A DNA stretch of 64,000 bases from Stagonosporopsis chrysanthemi (taxonomy: Eukaryota; Ascomycota; Dothideomycetes; Pleosporales; Didymellaceae), in contig JAFISE010000002.1 in assembly GCA_022560025.1 (NCBI GenBank), forward strand, positions 1-64,000, given 5' to 3'. Shown one piece after another: positions 1-10,609 of the stretch (positions are counted from its first letter, which is position 1; the number at the start of each line of letters is the position of its first letter). Made by a program: the position numbers and the translations under genes. Under the pieces are notes generated by a model. The model was given only the letters and a program-made list of their open reading frames with translations, ran no database searches and was not told the DNA's origin.

Positions 1-1312
1 CCGCACCCGCAGCACCTCGCTGCGCAGCGCCGCGTCCGCGCACCAGCGCCAGCGCTCGACGTCGACGATGCACTCGCACGCGGGCTCGCTGTCGCCCGAC
101 AAGACCATGCCGCCCGCCGCGCCCCTCGCCGCCTCGCGCCCGACCCTGTCCATGGCCACGTTTGCCCGCGGCAAGCCCAAGAGCAGCGACAGCGTCAAGC
201 CCGACACGCCCGCCCTGCCCCACGACAAGCCGGACAGGATGGCCACCGCCCGCTCCGCGAGCTCCGCCGGCCTGCCCGCCGCGCCTGTGCCCGGCCCCGG
301 CAGTGCCAACCCGGGCCTCGTCTTCCAGCACATCCACGAGCTGGCCTCGAAGCGCATCTCCACGCTCGACTACCTGCGCAAGGCGTGCGTCCTCACTGCC
401 CCTTCCGTCCCCTCATTGCCCCTTCCGTCCCCTCACTGCCCCTTCCGTCCCCTCACTGCCCCTTCCGTCCCCTCATTGCCCCTTGCGTGACTGCCTCTGC
501 TGATACTGCCCCCCTCCCCCCCCTCATACTGAGCCATGCTGATACTGCCCCCCAGCCACGAGGGCCGCATCTACTGGTTCAACACGCTCCTCTTCTCCAA
601 AACCGACCTCGCCCGCCTGCCCTCCTTCACCCCGCGCGCCCAGTCGCGCCGCGCCACCCAGTACCTCCTGCTGGGCTTCAGCCTGCCCACCATCCTCGAC
701 CTGCACGCCTCCGCCCCGCTCGACTACCTGCGTGCCCTCAACGCCCTGCTCCTCGAATTCGAGCAGTACCAGTCCATGCACCCCACCGACGGCTCCGCGC
801 CCTCGCTCTCGCGCGCCCGCATCCCCCACATGTTCAAGCGCGCCAACCTGGGCGGCAAGGGGCGCCGCTCCTCCTCCGCCACCGGCGACTTCCCCCTCCT
901 GACCCCGCAGTCCTCGTCGCTCTCCTTCAGCAGCGACCCCTCGTCGCTCGCCGCCATGCTCGACGCCACCCCGCCGCCCTCGGACGACCTCGGCCCCGGC
1001 GAGTCCTACACCTTCCTGCAGACCCCCTCCCTGCCCTTTGACCCGGACTTCACCTCCACCTTTGCCTCGCTGTGCGACGTCCTCATCGACTGCTACGCAA
1101 AAGTCCTCGCCATGCTGTCCACCCCGGAGAGCGTCGCTGCTGCGGGCAACGGCGTCCCCAGCGCCGTCGGCGACCTCTTCGCCAAGGCCGACGCCCGCGT
1201 CCGCAAGATTCTGCTCGCCGGCATGGTGCGCGAGTTTGAGGAGAGCTGTCGCGCTGGCGTTCGTGGCGAGGTGGGCGGTGTGGGCAAGGTCGTGCTGGGC
1301 GGATTGATGTAG
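1..1312 (+). CDS. Conserved fungal protein of unknown function (5' partial)
   Basis: Exons <1..384 and 556..1312, phase 2 intron of 171 bp (donor GTGCGT, acceptor CCCCAG). The frame is open to the left edge with no stop before the ATG at 68, so the gene probably starts outside the window. The join gives a smooth sequence around LDYLRKA/HEGRIYWF, a motif I believe recurs in ascomycete proteins of unknown role. The N-terminal part (to about residue 90 of the visible protein) is Ala/Pro/Ser-rich; the second exon is largely helical with a Ser-rich insert in the middle and ends with GGLM. No signal peptide or membrane segment is visible and I do not recognise an enzymatic domain. GC-rich codon use throughout. 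The intron is unusual in being made almost wholly of a short tandem repeat (separate entry). Confidence 0.7.
391..488 (+). repeat. 20-bp minisatellite inside an intron
   Basis: About 4.9 copies of a C-rich 20-bp unit (CCTCACTGCCCCTTCCGTCC, with a C/T variant at position 6) fill most of the intron at 385-555. Because 20 is not a multiple of three and the unit carries no stop, two frames read through it, which makes false long ORFs. Confidence 0.9.
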
Positions 1313-1327
1313 GCTTGTCTGACGCTT

Positions 1328-1454
1328 GCGGGGGGCTTTTGAAAGAAGAAGGAGAAGAGTGAGTGACTGATGTGGGGGAGAGAAGGGGTGCGGGGGGCTT
1401 TTGAAAGAAGGAGGAGAAGAGTGAGTGACTGATGTGGGAGAGAGAAGGGGTGCG
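1328..1454 (+). repeat. 62-bp direct duplication, two copies
   Basis: Two adjacent copies of a purine-rich 62-bp block starting GCGGGGGGCTTTTGAAAGAA, just 3' of the stop codon at 1312, with a few substitutions between them. It lies in the presumed 3' UTR. A pyrimidine tract (about 1495-1520) follows. Confidence 0.85.
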
Positions 1455-1938
1455 GTGGGCAATGCTTGATCTGAACTCCCCATGTACGGAGTCTTTTCTT
1501 TTCTTTTTTCTTTTTTTTTTGCCTTTTCTCGATACCCACACACATATCCAACCTCAGGTAGAGAGGCGTGAGTGAGTGACTGTGTGACTGGGTTCGCAGC
1601 ATAGCGATGGCGTTCAGGCTTAGTCCGGTTTGGTCCTTCTACCGCGGTTTTCTTATACTACATGGTCACACATCACATCATATCATACGCAACTGTTTAC
1701 ATATAATCTCATCTACTACTTTTTACCTGTTCTGCACTCACCCTCAATCACTCTCCACTGAGCTTGGGACGTGTTTAGATCACCCGGTAGCACGACAGAA
1801 AAACTCGCATATAACGTTTTTCTCGCTATGTAGCGATGTGTAGGATTGTGTAGGATTGTGTTGGCTGGATATTATATCACGTTCATCGCATCGCATTATA
1901 TCACGTTAATGCATTAATATAACTCTCTCTTCTTCTTC

Positions 1939-2013
1939 TCCTCCTCCTCCTCCTCCTCCTCCTCCTCCTCCTCCTCCTCCTCCTCCTCCTCCTCCTCCTC
2001 CTCCTCCTCCTCC
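1939..2013 (+). repeat. (CTC)n trinucleotide microsatellite
   Basis: About 25 uninterrupted CTC/TCC units. Non-coding; lies about 240 bp upstream of the NAA10 start codon, so a role as a pyrimidine-rich promoter element is possible but unproven. Confidence 0.9.
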
Positions 2014-2254
2014 CTAAGAAGTCATGGCCCATCAATGTTCTGCGACAACCTCAGGACCCTGCGCGCTGATTGGCCCGACCCCGCTGACGTAACGCAAACG
2101 AACTTTCGGAGTGCCACACCACACCACACCAACCGCATCTCCACGCATCAACAAACAGCGCCACATCACATCACATCACCCCACGAGAGAACGAATCCCA
2201 GGTCTCACGTCCGTAGACATCCAAATCAGAAAAGAGCCAGGGAAATCGTAAAAC

Positions 2255-3227
2255 ATGGATATCCGTCTCCTGCGCCCAAGCGACATCCCGCACGTGCAGC
2301 TGGCCAACATCACCAACTTGCCCGAGAACTACTTTTGCAAGTACTATCTGTACCATGCGATGAGCTGGCCGCAGTTGAGCTACGTGGCTGTTGATGTGAG
2401 TGAATTCATTTTTTGAATATTGAGAGAAGAGGGGGAGCATTTTGTAAAGAGAAGGAACGAAGGGAGGGGAAGAAATAAACCCAAAACTGCTGCGGTGCCC
2501 AAAAAAAAAAAAAAAAAAAAAGAACGTTACAAGGGAAAATTGCTTAAGAAGAAGGACGAATAAATGAAGAGAGAGATCAGAGAAGAGAAGACACGAAGAA
2601 AAGCTCCATCTTGATATTGACATTAACGGATGTGCAATCCCAGGTCTCCCGCCCACCCAAGACCCCCTACGACCCGCCCAAGATCGTGGGCTACGTGCTG
2701 GCCAAGATGGAAGAAGAGCCCGCTGACGGTATCCCGCACGGGCACATCACCTCGCTGTCGGTGATGCGGACGCACCGGCGGCTGGGGCTGGCCGAGAAGC
2801 TGATGCGGCAGAGTCGTGCGTCCTCCCCCCCTCCCGTTATCCCCTTCCCCTTTCCTCACTTTCCTCCACTTCCCCACTAACCCCCTTAGAACGCGCAATG
2901 GCCGAAACCTTCTCCGCCTCCTACGTCTCTTTACACGTGCGCCAATCCAACACCGCCGCGCTACACCTCTACCGCGAGACGCTCGGCTTCAGCGTCGAGA
3001 AGATCGAGGCCAAGTACTATGCCGACGGCGAGGACGCCTACAGCATGAAAATGGACCTCAGCAAGATTGCAAAGGATGAGATTGTGGGCGAGGGCGAGGA
3101 TGAGGGCGACGCGGTCGGGGATGAGAAGGTGGGCGCGGACAAGGGGTTGAGGAAGGTGGCGATTGGACGGAAGAGGGGTGTTGAGGGGTTGGTGGAGGTT
3201 GTGGGGGGGAAGGAGGTGGCTGCTTGA
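2255..3227 (+). CDS. NAA10: N-alpha-acetyltransferase catalytic subunit (NatA, ARD1/NAA10)
   Basis: Exons 2255..2395, 2644..2815, 2890..3227; 216 aa. It is the catalytic GNAT subunit of the ribosome-associated NatA complex, which with NAA15 acetylates the N-terminus of nascent proteins after methionine removal. Visible family signatures: an N-terminal MDIRLLRPSDI start, the LPENYF..YYLYH..SWPQLSYVA stretch, the acetyl-CoA binding R/Q-x-x-G-x-A loop as RRLGLA (residues 92-97), and YYADGEDAY near the end of the catalytic core. Length is close to yeast (238) and human (235) proteins. After the core, the C-terminal tail is charged (Glu/Asp/Gly/Lys-rich), as in other NAA10 proteins, and not conserved. 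Start chosen because it matches the family N-terminus. Intron 1 (248 bp) is long for this window and contains a 21-A run. Confidence 0.95.
2501..2521 (+). repeat. A21 homopolymer within NAA10 intron 1
   Basis: Twenty-one consecutive A residues inside the first intron of the acetyltransferase gene; likely length-polymorphic and prone to sequencing error. Confidence 0.9.
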
Positions 3228-5036
3228 TGTGTGGGTGTGTGATGGGGGTGGGGGTGGGGGCTGGTTGGCAGCGAGCTGACGGGCTGAGCGGCGCATGGTG
3301 GAGTAGGAGTCGGAGCAGCGTGTTGTGGGAGCACCGACTGCCTGCGTGCGTGCGTGCGAACCGAGTGTCGATGCGAATCCATCCCATCCCCCCAGTCAGT
3401 TCAGTCCAGTTCAGTTCAGCGTGAAAAGAAAAGCCTACGATATCCCAGACTTCTGATGAGTCGCTGCTGCAAAAAAACACTTGCAGCCTCGTATTGATTC
3501 CATCAACACACTTCTATGCATCCTCACCCCTCTCCACCCCACCCCACAAACCTCACCTCCAGCTCCCGTCTCCGTCTTACCCAGCACCTTCCTCACAGCC
3601 TCAGCAACCCCCCCCCCCCCTCGCCATCCAAACACACCCACCTCAGCCCCCCAACTTCCAACCCCTCGACTTCCCGCCCCTACTTGATCAAACCCCCGAT
3701 ACACATTCGAACCCACCGCACTCGACAGCCTGAACCCAAACGTCAGCGAGCCGCAGCCGCGCCCGGCCCTCCTTTGTGCCTGCATAGTGAAAGCGCGTCT
3801 TCAGCAGCCAAGCTACGCAGCATGATATAGAGGAAAACTGTGGTCGAATCAAACCATTCCACCTCCATGCTCGCTCTCTCGCGTTGCGTCGAGAGACTTG
3901 GGGTGCCTTCTTTCGGATTTCTGCGTTCGGGGACTGGTACCATGGTTTGAATCCGTACAGTTAGTTGCTGATAAGCAAATCATGAGCAGACAAATCTCTT
4001 CATCACAACTGTTGTGCATCATAGGCTCATCCTACCTCATTCACTTTCCAGCATCCCACCAGTGCACATGCTAAATTCTTACGGATGGCTCGGCGACATG
4101 TATCAATCGACGGCGGACGGGCCAATACCTACCTACGCACGCGTCCATCCATTCTTCCCGTCTTGATCCTGCACGACCAGGTGAACGACGTGGTGGGTTG
4201 GGTGACCGCGAGTCCGAGTCCCAAGGCAGGAGACACATGTCAAGTTGATAACGGGAAAGTGTGTCCGAGACTCTCTGGTTTGTTGAGACACGCATCAGGA
4301 AACGAGCCTTGTCGTGGTATCTGCGCAACGCTCGAGATGGCGGCCTGTAAGGCATTCTAAAGTAGGAAATATGTCTGGTGCTTTGTCCACAAGTTTTCCG
4401 CCCAGGCTTTGTGTGGCTGACCGGACCTGGAGTTCTGTAGGTAATCATACCCCAGCACGCAGATGAATTGCACTCGAGGAGACAATCCTCTTTATCTATG
4501 ACAGCCACATGGACCGGGTTTTTCTTGGTGAACAACGTATCAAGTGACGGTTAAACATTAAGTTGGAGGAGAATGCGCTGTATAGGGGGACATGATACTG
4601 AATGTGCCCAGATTTTTGTTTACAATTGCATCAACGCAAGTGAACGGAAAAAGGCCCAAGGCTTGCTCTGAACCGCCAGCCTGTTGTCTCCTCATCCTTC
4701 CCTCCTTCCTCAACCACCGGCACAGCTCAACATTGCAACGATCCGATTTGCAATACTAGTTCCATCTGCTGAGCGCGACCAAATGTGAGTTGCGACTGCA
4801 GAGAGCTCAATAGACATTCCGCTCCAACAAGCTGTTCCTGCCAAAGACACCCCCTCGTGCTACGACGTTTCTGCGATGCGCTGGTTCGTTGGTAAGCTGG
4901 ACCTCGAGATCGCCGCCCTTGAACAGACTTGGATTATACGACAGGCCTTGGTCCGGATTCTGTGTCATTCTTGTTTAGTGGGAGGATTCTTCCGTCGTTA
5001 AATATAGGTGAAACATATACGAACATCAGCTCGCAG
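3228..5036. other. Gene-free interval
   Basis: No supported gene. It contains a pyrimidine-rich, Pro-coding-like tract (about 3500-3730, with a C12 run near 3610) and only short open frames lacking codon bias. The right part is the 3' flank of the P450 on the minus strand. Confidence 0.5.
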
Positions 5037-6751
5037 CTACTCAACAGAATGATCTCTGCAGCGAATATCGCAAACGACCCCACTTGTCAGGTTGAAGCTC
5101 GCGTTGAATACAGACCATTCTTTCTCTGCCGGCATGGTCACTTCAAAGCGATGCAGAAGTTCAGGAACGATCTTATAAATCTCAGCCGTAGCCAACTGTG
5201 CCAGAAATTAGCAACAAGCCCACACTATTTGACATCTCGCGACGGCCTCAACCTGGAGCACTCACATGTTGTCCTGTACAAGTCCTTGTTCCAGCGCCGA
5301 ACGACAGCATAGTGGAGTTCATCTTCCTCAACTGCTCTTTATTTGCCTCCAGCCATCGCTCAGGCCGGAACGTTTCCGAATCGTCACCGAACACATCCTG
5401 ATCGCGCTGGGCGACGTAAGGATTCATCCCCACTGCGTATCCCGCTGGGACGAAAAACCCGCTCGGGAGCTGCAGCCCCTCCGCTGGGCAGTGGCGCGGC
5501 ATAGTGACTTGAAAGCTCGGCCAAACGCGTGTTGCCTCTTTGCACACGGCCATGAAAAATGGGAGGCTTGTGACTTGAGCATACTGCGCTGGGTGTGTAA
5601 GGGTACCATCTTCGTAAGCGGCGTCGATCTCGGTGGTGAGCTTGGTCATGACAGAGGGGTTCTTGATGACGTGGTAGATGACGGAGCGCAGAGCACCTGC
5701 TGTGCTGTCTGCGCCGGCCATGACAGCAACCCACATTTCGCCCACGACCTCGTGGTGCGTGAGACCGCTCTTGCCACCAGTCTTCTCGACGATCTCAAGA
5801 AGACGACTGAGCATGTCGTGACGCTTCGAGTCTGATTCCCGAGCCATGGCCGCTTCTGTCTCTCGCACAGCGTTCTTGCGGATGTCGTCGATTGCTACAA
5901 CGGCACGAAGCAGAGATGGGACGGTGGCAGCCAAGATGAAGAGAAAGGTTCGCGCATAGGTTGGTGCCATGGCGACAACGCTTAATCATGGCATTGCCTT
6001 GTGAACCGCAGAGATGTAGTTGCCATAGTCACTGCTTGTTTCTAAAAAGCCAAATCCTTGTCGACCGAAGAACACTAGAAGAAGTCAGTATATGATTGTA
6101 GGGAGCTTCTTTGAACAAACCGGATCCAATGTTATCATAAGCGTACATCTCCAGCCACAGCCCCAGGTTAATCTGTTCCTTACGTTCAACGAATCCATGA
6201 AGACGGTCCAGGAACAAGTTGACGTTCTGATCTATCTGCGGCTCATTCTTAAGCACGCCACTCAGCGAGTAGACACCGCCAACTACGCGACGATAGGCAG
6301 TATGTCTCTTCTCGTTTGTGATAGTGAACATGTCGATCTGAGATTTCAATCCGGCCCCTTTCCATGTGTGATACCAGTCTGTCTTTTCAAGTGGTATGCT
6401 GAGGCGATATATGACTGGTACGCCATCTGATTTTGAGTAAGACAGCTCGTTGGGCGCCACGCGGACGACTGCGCCATGCCTATGTAGTCAATCAGCTGGA
6501 GCTGGCATAGGGATTGCCCAGACTTACTTCTCGTGAAGCGCTGCCAGGGCCAGTTGATAGTCACCACGATACATCCGACACATGAGCCATGTCCGCGACA
6601 GAGACGCCCATACTGGTCCAGGCGCTTTGGCCAGCGGGTGAATTGCGCGACTGTACACTAACCAGAGAAGCCAATACGCCCCCAGGAGCGCGCTTAAAAC
6701 CGCTGGTAAAGACAAGAGCCTTCCTTCGAGAACGACCGGAATATACGCCAT
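5037..6751 (-). pseudogene. Cytochrome P450 with one in-frame stop codon
   Basis: Four exons on the minus strand: 6528..6751, 6121..6479, 5266..6074, 5037..5195; phases 2, 1 and 0 all close and give 516 codons, the normal length of a microsomal P450. Seen: an N-terminal anchor (about residues 13-32) followed by a Pro-rich hinge ending APGP, the I-helix AGADST (314-319), the K-helix EATR (374-377), the FRPERW meander motif and the haem loop FGAGTRTCTG with Cys at about 460. The only defect is TGA at 5986-5988, codon 224, in the sequence AMP-stop-LSVVAMAP, where the frame is otherwise continuous. No intron consensus can remove it. It resembles the pisatin demethylase/benzoate hydroxylase-like fungal P450s; the substrate is unknown. 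It is either a recent pseudogene, a read-through case or a base error. Start at MAYIPVV chosen for its distance from the anchor; an upstream in-frame ATG lies at 6808. Confidence 0.85.
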
Positions 6752-8432
6752 GCTTTGTCTGCGGCGGAGATTTTTGTAATGTGGATTCGAGATGCGAAAG
6801 ACCTGCACTTGTATAAATTGTGCTTGTCATGGTATAGCTCCTACTCAGCCTTATCGCCAATTGCAGTCCGACGGCTGCATACTACCTTGAAGCTGTCGGC
6901 CATGTGGCCATGTCTGCCGTATGCAGGAGCACGCCTGACATTAAGCGCTGACATATCCATCATCAAGCAATGATTGAAAAAGGTCTCTGAACGCACTCTC
7001 TTAGACACCATGCCTGGAGCATGTGCAAGCATTTCAACTACCGTATGGAGAATCTTCGACTCTCGATAAGCGCGTACAGAAGTGGACTAGCCAGGATCCG
7101 AATCCTTCGCGTGGCGCAACGTGCATCTGGCCCGGCCCGGTCGTTCGCTGTAGGAAGTCGTCATCCGATAACAATGCTGAAAGGCGGGTAGCATTCTCGT
7201 GCTGCAGAGCTGATAGAGCACCGCATGAGCCTGTTTTCGTGGAAGACAGAACAATCTGATGAAGGCGCCTTCACGTCCCAGCATGAAGTCCTGAGGCGGT
7301 CGTACGATCGGAGGTGTGTTCGTGGAGCCAACGATCGTTTCCTGACAAGCAACCGCCGACGTCATAATGAATACGCTCTCTGCTGCGTTCACTCTGTGTG
7401 CCGTCCATCACAATAAGATGCTCCTCGTCCTTTTCGCATCTGTACAATTGCATGATAGAATGTCAAAGTTTGAGGGGCCTGCGACAAATGCATCGAGGCG
7501 ACCATGTTCCGCCATGCTCCGCACAGGCGATTCCAGACACGCCGTGAAACGCGCCCGCGTATTGCATCGCCACAGCCGCCACGACGATGTCGGCTACAGC
7601 GTAAGCCGCGAGTGCAAAGTTGAGGGCACACAGCCGAAGCTCTACAGAGCGCTCGCTATTGTCCTCTGGTAATCTCGATGATCGCTTTAGACGGTGCTTG
7701 ACGTGGTATAGGCGCAACCCCAGTCTACTCACCACATCCGCGAGCACCCACAAAGCCTGATCACACAGCTTGGCTGCGTGGGTTAAAACTGTTTCCTCAG
7801 GTGTTTGTTGCGTTCCTCAGGCCTTCGGTTGTGTTCCTCAGGCGTTTACATCACTGGGCACCAGCGTGTTTCATGAATCATGCCCAGCTGAAACACCAAG
7901 ATCCTACCCGGACGGTCGCAGATCACCCGGATCTCCCTATCCGACCCACCATGCAACACAATACAAGCCTGGAATCTGATGCTTGGCTTCGAACAAGCTC
8001 TCATACGGGGCGCCTGATAGCGTTTGCGGCTCTTCAGTGGATTCTTGGTTTTGGGGTCGATCCACTCTACGATGCTTCCAAACCGAGGGCGACTGGGCGT
8101 GAGACTGGGCGTGAAACTTTCCTCCGATAACTCTCTCCGGCGTCTAGAGATCATCCGAGGCTGTCTCGTAGGCGCTATTTGCGATTTCGGTGAGCATCAA
8201 GCTCCGCTTTTGCTCAGGGCATGAAGAGCAGTACCAGAAAATCTCTCGTATCACTGGCGCTGGGGAAAGTATATATCTCTATCGTGGGTCGGCCTATTCC
8301 TGAGGATCAGAATTGCAGGTCATTCGCATCAGCTTCCTCTTTCACTACTTAATACCTTCTCTGTAATTTTCAGTCTGCGACTGTCCTCTCACTCACGCCC
8401 ACTAATTTAATTTCACCACTTCAGACTTCAAG
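6752..8432. other. Gene-free interval
   Basis: The left part is the 5' flank of the P450. Only short frames without family signatures are seen. A triple short repeat lies at 7793-7848, and a TATATAT at about 8267 is in the presumed promoter of the cupredoxin gene. Confidence 0.5.
7793..7848 (+). repeat. Three spaced copies of TTCCTCAGG
   Basis: TTCCTCAGG recurs at 7793, 7813 and 7834 with similar flanks (period 20-21 bp), a small degenerate tandem array in non-coding DNA. Confidence 0.7.
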
Positions 8433-9168
8433 ATGCTTTTCTCCACTCTTGTCGCTGCCGGACTTTTCCAGGCAATGTCCGCTTCCGCTGCCACGATGAT
8501 GGTCACTGTTGCTGCAAACAACAAGTTCCAGTTCACCCCTAACTCGGTCACTGCTCAGCCTGGAGACATGGTCGCGTTCAACTTCGTCGCACAGGTAAGG
8601 CATCCACGCTACGAGTCTGTCAATGCACATATCTAACCTAGCTCAGAACCACTCTGTTGCCTCGTCAACTGCCAACAACCCTTGCCAGCCTGAGAGAAAC
8701 GCCATCTTCTCCGACTTCCAGCCCATCCCCGGAAACCCCAACGGAAGCCCCAACACCGCCGCCGCCGCAGCCGGCAACGGTGGAGGCCGCAACAGGAACA
8801 ACAACCGCCAGGCCGGCAATACTCCCATGTTCATGGTTCCCATCACCGACAACCAGCCTATCTACATCTACTGCTCCCAGGCCCAACATTGCCAGCAGGG
8901 TATGGTCATGGTCATCAACCCCCCTGATGGCAACGCTGTCACCCAGTACGCCAACAAGGCTGCCCAGGCCAACAACAACGTTTCTCCCCGCGGTGGTATG
9001 TCTGGTGGCTCCATCACCAACAACGCTGCTGGTACCAACCCCAAGAATGTCCTCGGTGCTCAGGCTGGTGATGCTGCCACAGCCGCCACAACCGGCAAGG
9101 GAAAGAAGGGCGGCAAAGGTGCTGCCGGTGGTCTTGCAGCTCTCCTTGGCGGTGGCAAGGGCAACTAG
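8433..9168 (+). CDS. Secreted cupredoxin (plastocyanin-like) protein
   Basis: Exons 8433..8594 and 8647..9168, phase 0 intron with GTAAGG/CTCAG; 227 aa. Signal peptide at residues 1 to about 19 (hydrophobic, ending SASA). A cupredoxin fold is indicated by the strand pattern VTVAANNKFQFTPNSVTAQP and by type-1 copper ligands: His56, then Cys130-x4-His135-x4-Met140. An additional Asn/Gly-rich insertion (about 86-110) lies between the first and second ligand regions. The C-terminal 50 residues are Gly/Ala/Lys-rich and end without a hydrophobic GPI signal, so the protein is probably freely secreted or wall-bound. Fungal relatives are extracellular serine-rich or cupredoxin proteins of unclear function. 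A second, GPI-type cupredoxin lies at 15682-16555. Confidence 0.85.
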
Positions 9169-10609
9169 GCGATCAGAGACTGCGGCGTGAATGAATAATG
9201 GAGAAGCTCAGGCATAGAGGAGCGGTGGGAAAAATCAAGACATCATGTACATAGAAGCTGGACATTCTATCGATATTAATCTTATCCCTTATGTGGATGG
9301 AACCGCTTATACCATGTCTGCGAGCTCGGTGCGCACAGTATGTCTGCAAATGCTCTCGTGTTCTCTTTTCGAAGATCGTGGTTTTTTCCTCTTTCGTACA
9401 TCGACTCTTCACATTGCGGGTCTTCGATCCGAAGTTGTTTGGCCCCGGCACAACTAACTACCGAGTGGATGGAAACAGGGTGGGTGCACTGTTTGAAACG
9501 TGGGCAGGCTACTCTTGAGGATTGCAGACTGGACACATGCAATGCTTCAGATCACAGATTCGGTGGATTAGCGTCAGTTCTTCGCAAATCAGACACCTCC
9601 CACGTCTCTCACGAGTCAGTCCGTGTATGTGTGTGAGAACATTGCAACTGATTGCCCTATCATCTTGCGATGCTGGGACACGTTGAACCAGTTGCGATAC
9701 AAACAATGTTGGTCCAAGCTCTTTTGATCTTGTCGTGTTTTGCTTTCATTATGTCAAATCAATACTTTGGCAGATAATCTTTAGAATCGCAATGCGCAAG
9801 GCCCTTCGCCCACGGGGAACAATGTCGAGACGGATGTATTGCGACAGGAACATGTTTCGTCATCAAGGCAGACCTTGTTTCTCATGCAAGGAATTAGAAA
9901 GAAGAATGGCAACGTGCACACCAGGAGGGATGAGTAGGAACTGGTAAAGACAAACTCCAGTAGAACATGACGTAATTGTAAGTCACCTGAGCCCACACAC
10001 GGACCGAGGTTTTGCTTAGCACATCTTCATGAGGTGTTAGTGTTAACGGACAGAAGACTCGTTCCTAGAAAGGTGCGCTGAAATCAGCGTTAGCCTCGGG
10101 CCCAGCGCCGAACTCCAGATTTTCCCGATGCCCGGGACGGCGCGCATGACTGCTCAGGCTCCTTTACGGCTCCACATTAGACTACCGGTGCCTGCAACTT
10201 TATTACTGGCAACTGCCCGATTGCGACAGTCGGAGTGAAGATCCCCAAGAGTCGCCCTCGGTACGACGGTAACTCTATACGACGGCCACGCGATACCCCT
10301 CAACAGCCACCAATTGAAACCTCGTCCCTCGAATACGTGACCGAGGTGGGAATGGACCAAGACCTGGCTAGGACGAAGTCGCCTAGGCGCGATGAGAAAG
10401 GTCGCTTTGTCTTCAATAGATGCACACAGCACCAGCCCAAGCTCCATAGGTAGGATTGGAAGTGTTTCCTCAACTGGAAACCGGAGCGGAAACCCCACAG
10501 CAGAGGATGTTCCATTGAAGATCTGTTGTAGTCGAAAGCAGGATGCTGATGATTATATAAAACGACAAGCACGCAATAATCCAGTGTCGTATAGCATTGG
10601 TTGCCAAAC
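9169..10609. other. Gene-free interval
   Basis: 3' flank of the cupredoxin gene and promoter of the GH5 gene. No ORF with a recognisable family or consistent splicing was found on either strand. Confidence 0.5.
10554..10561 (+). promoter_or_regulatory. TATA box of the GH5 gene
   Basis: TATATAAA lies 49-56 bp upstream of the start codon at 10610, implying a short leader. The spacing is right for a strongly expressed secreted enzyme; this is inference from sequence only. Confidence 0.55.

Larger units (their letters stand above)
1313..2254. other. Intergenic region with simple repeats
   Basis: Holds the 62-bp duplication, a T/C-rich tract near 1495-1520 and a long CTC/TCC trinucleotide run (1939-2013), then the presumed promoter and leader of the acetyltransferase gene. 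No convincing ORF. Confidence 0.6.

Noticed and set aside
385..555. Coding exon through the 20-bp repeat
   Set aside because: Reading through breaks the natural join of LDYLRKA to HEGRIYWF, and the repeat translates to Pro/Ser/Leu filler; an intron explains it better.
3481..3830. Pro-rich overlapping frames in a C-rich tract
   Set aside because: Open frames in all three phases are expected from low-complexity C-rich DNA that lacks stops.
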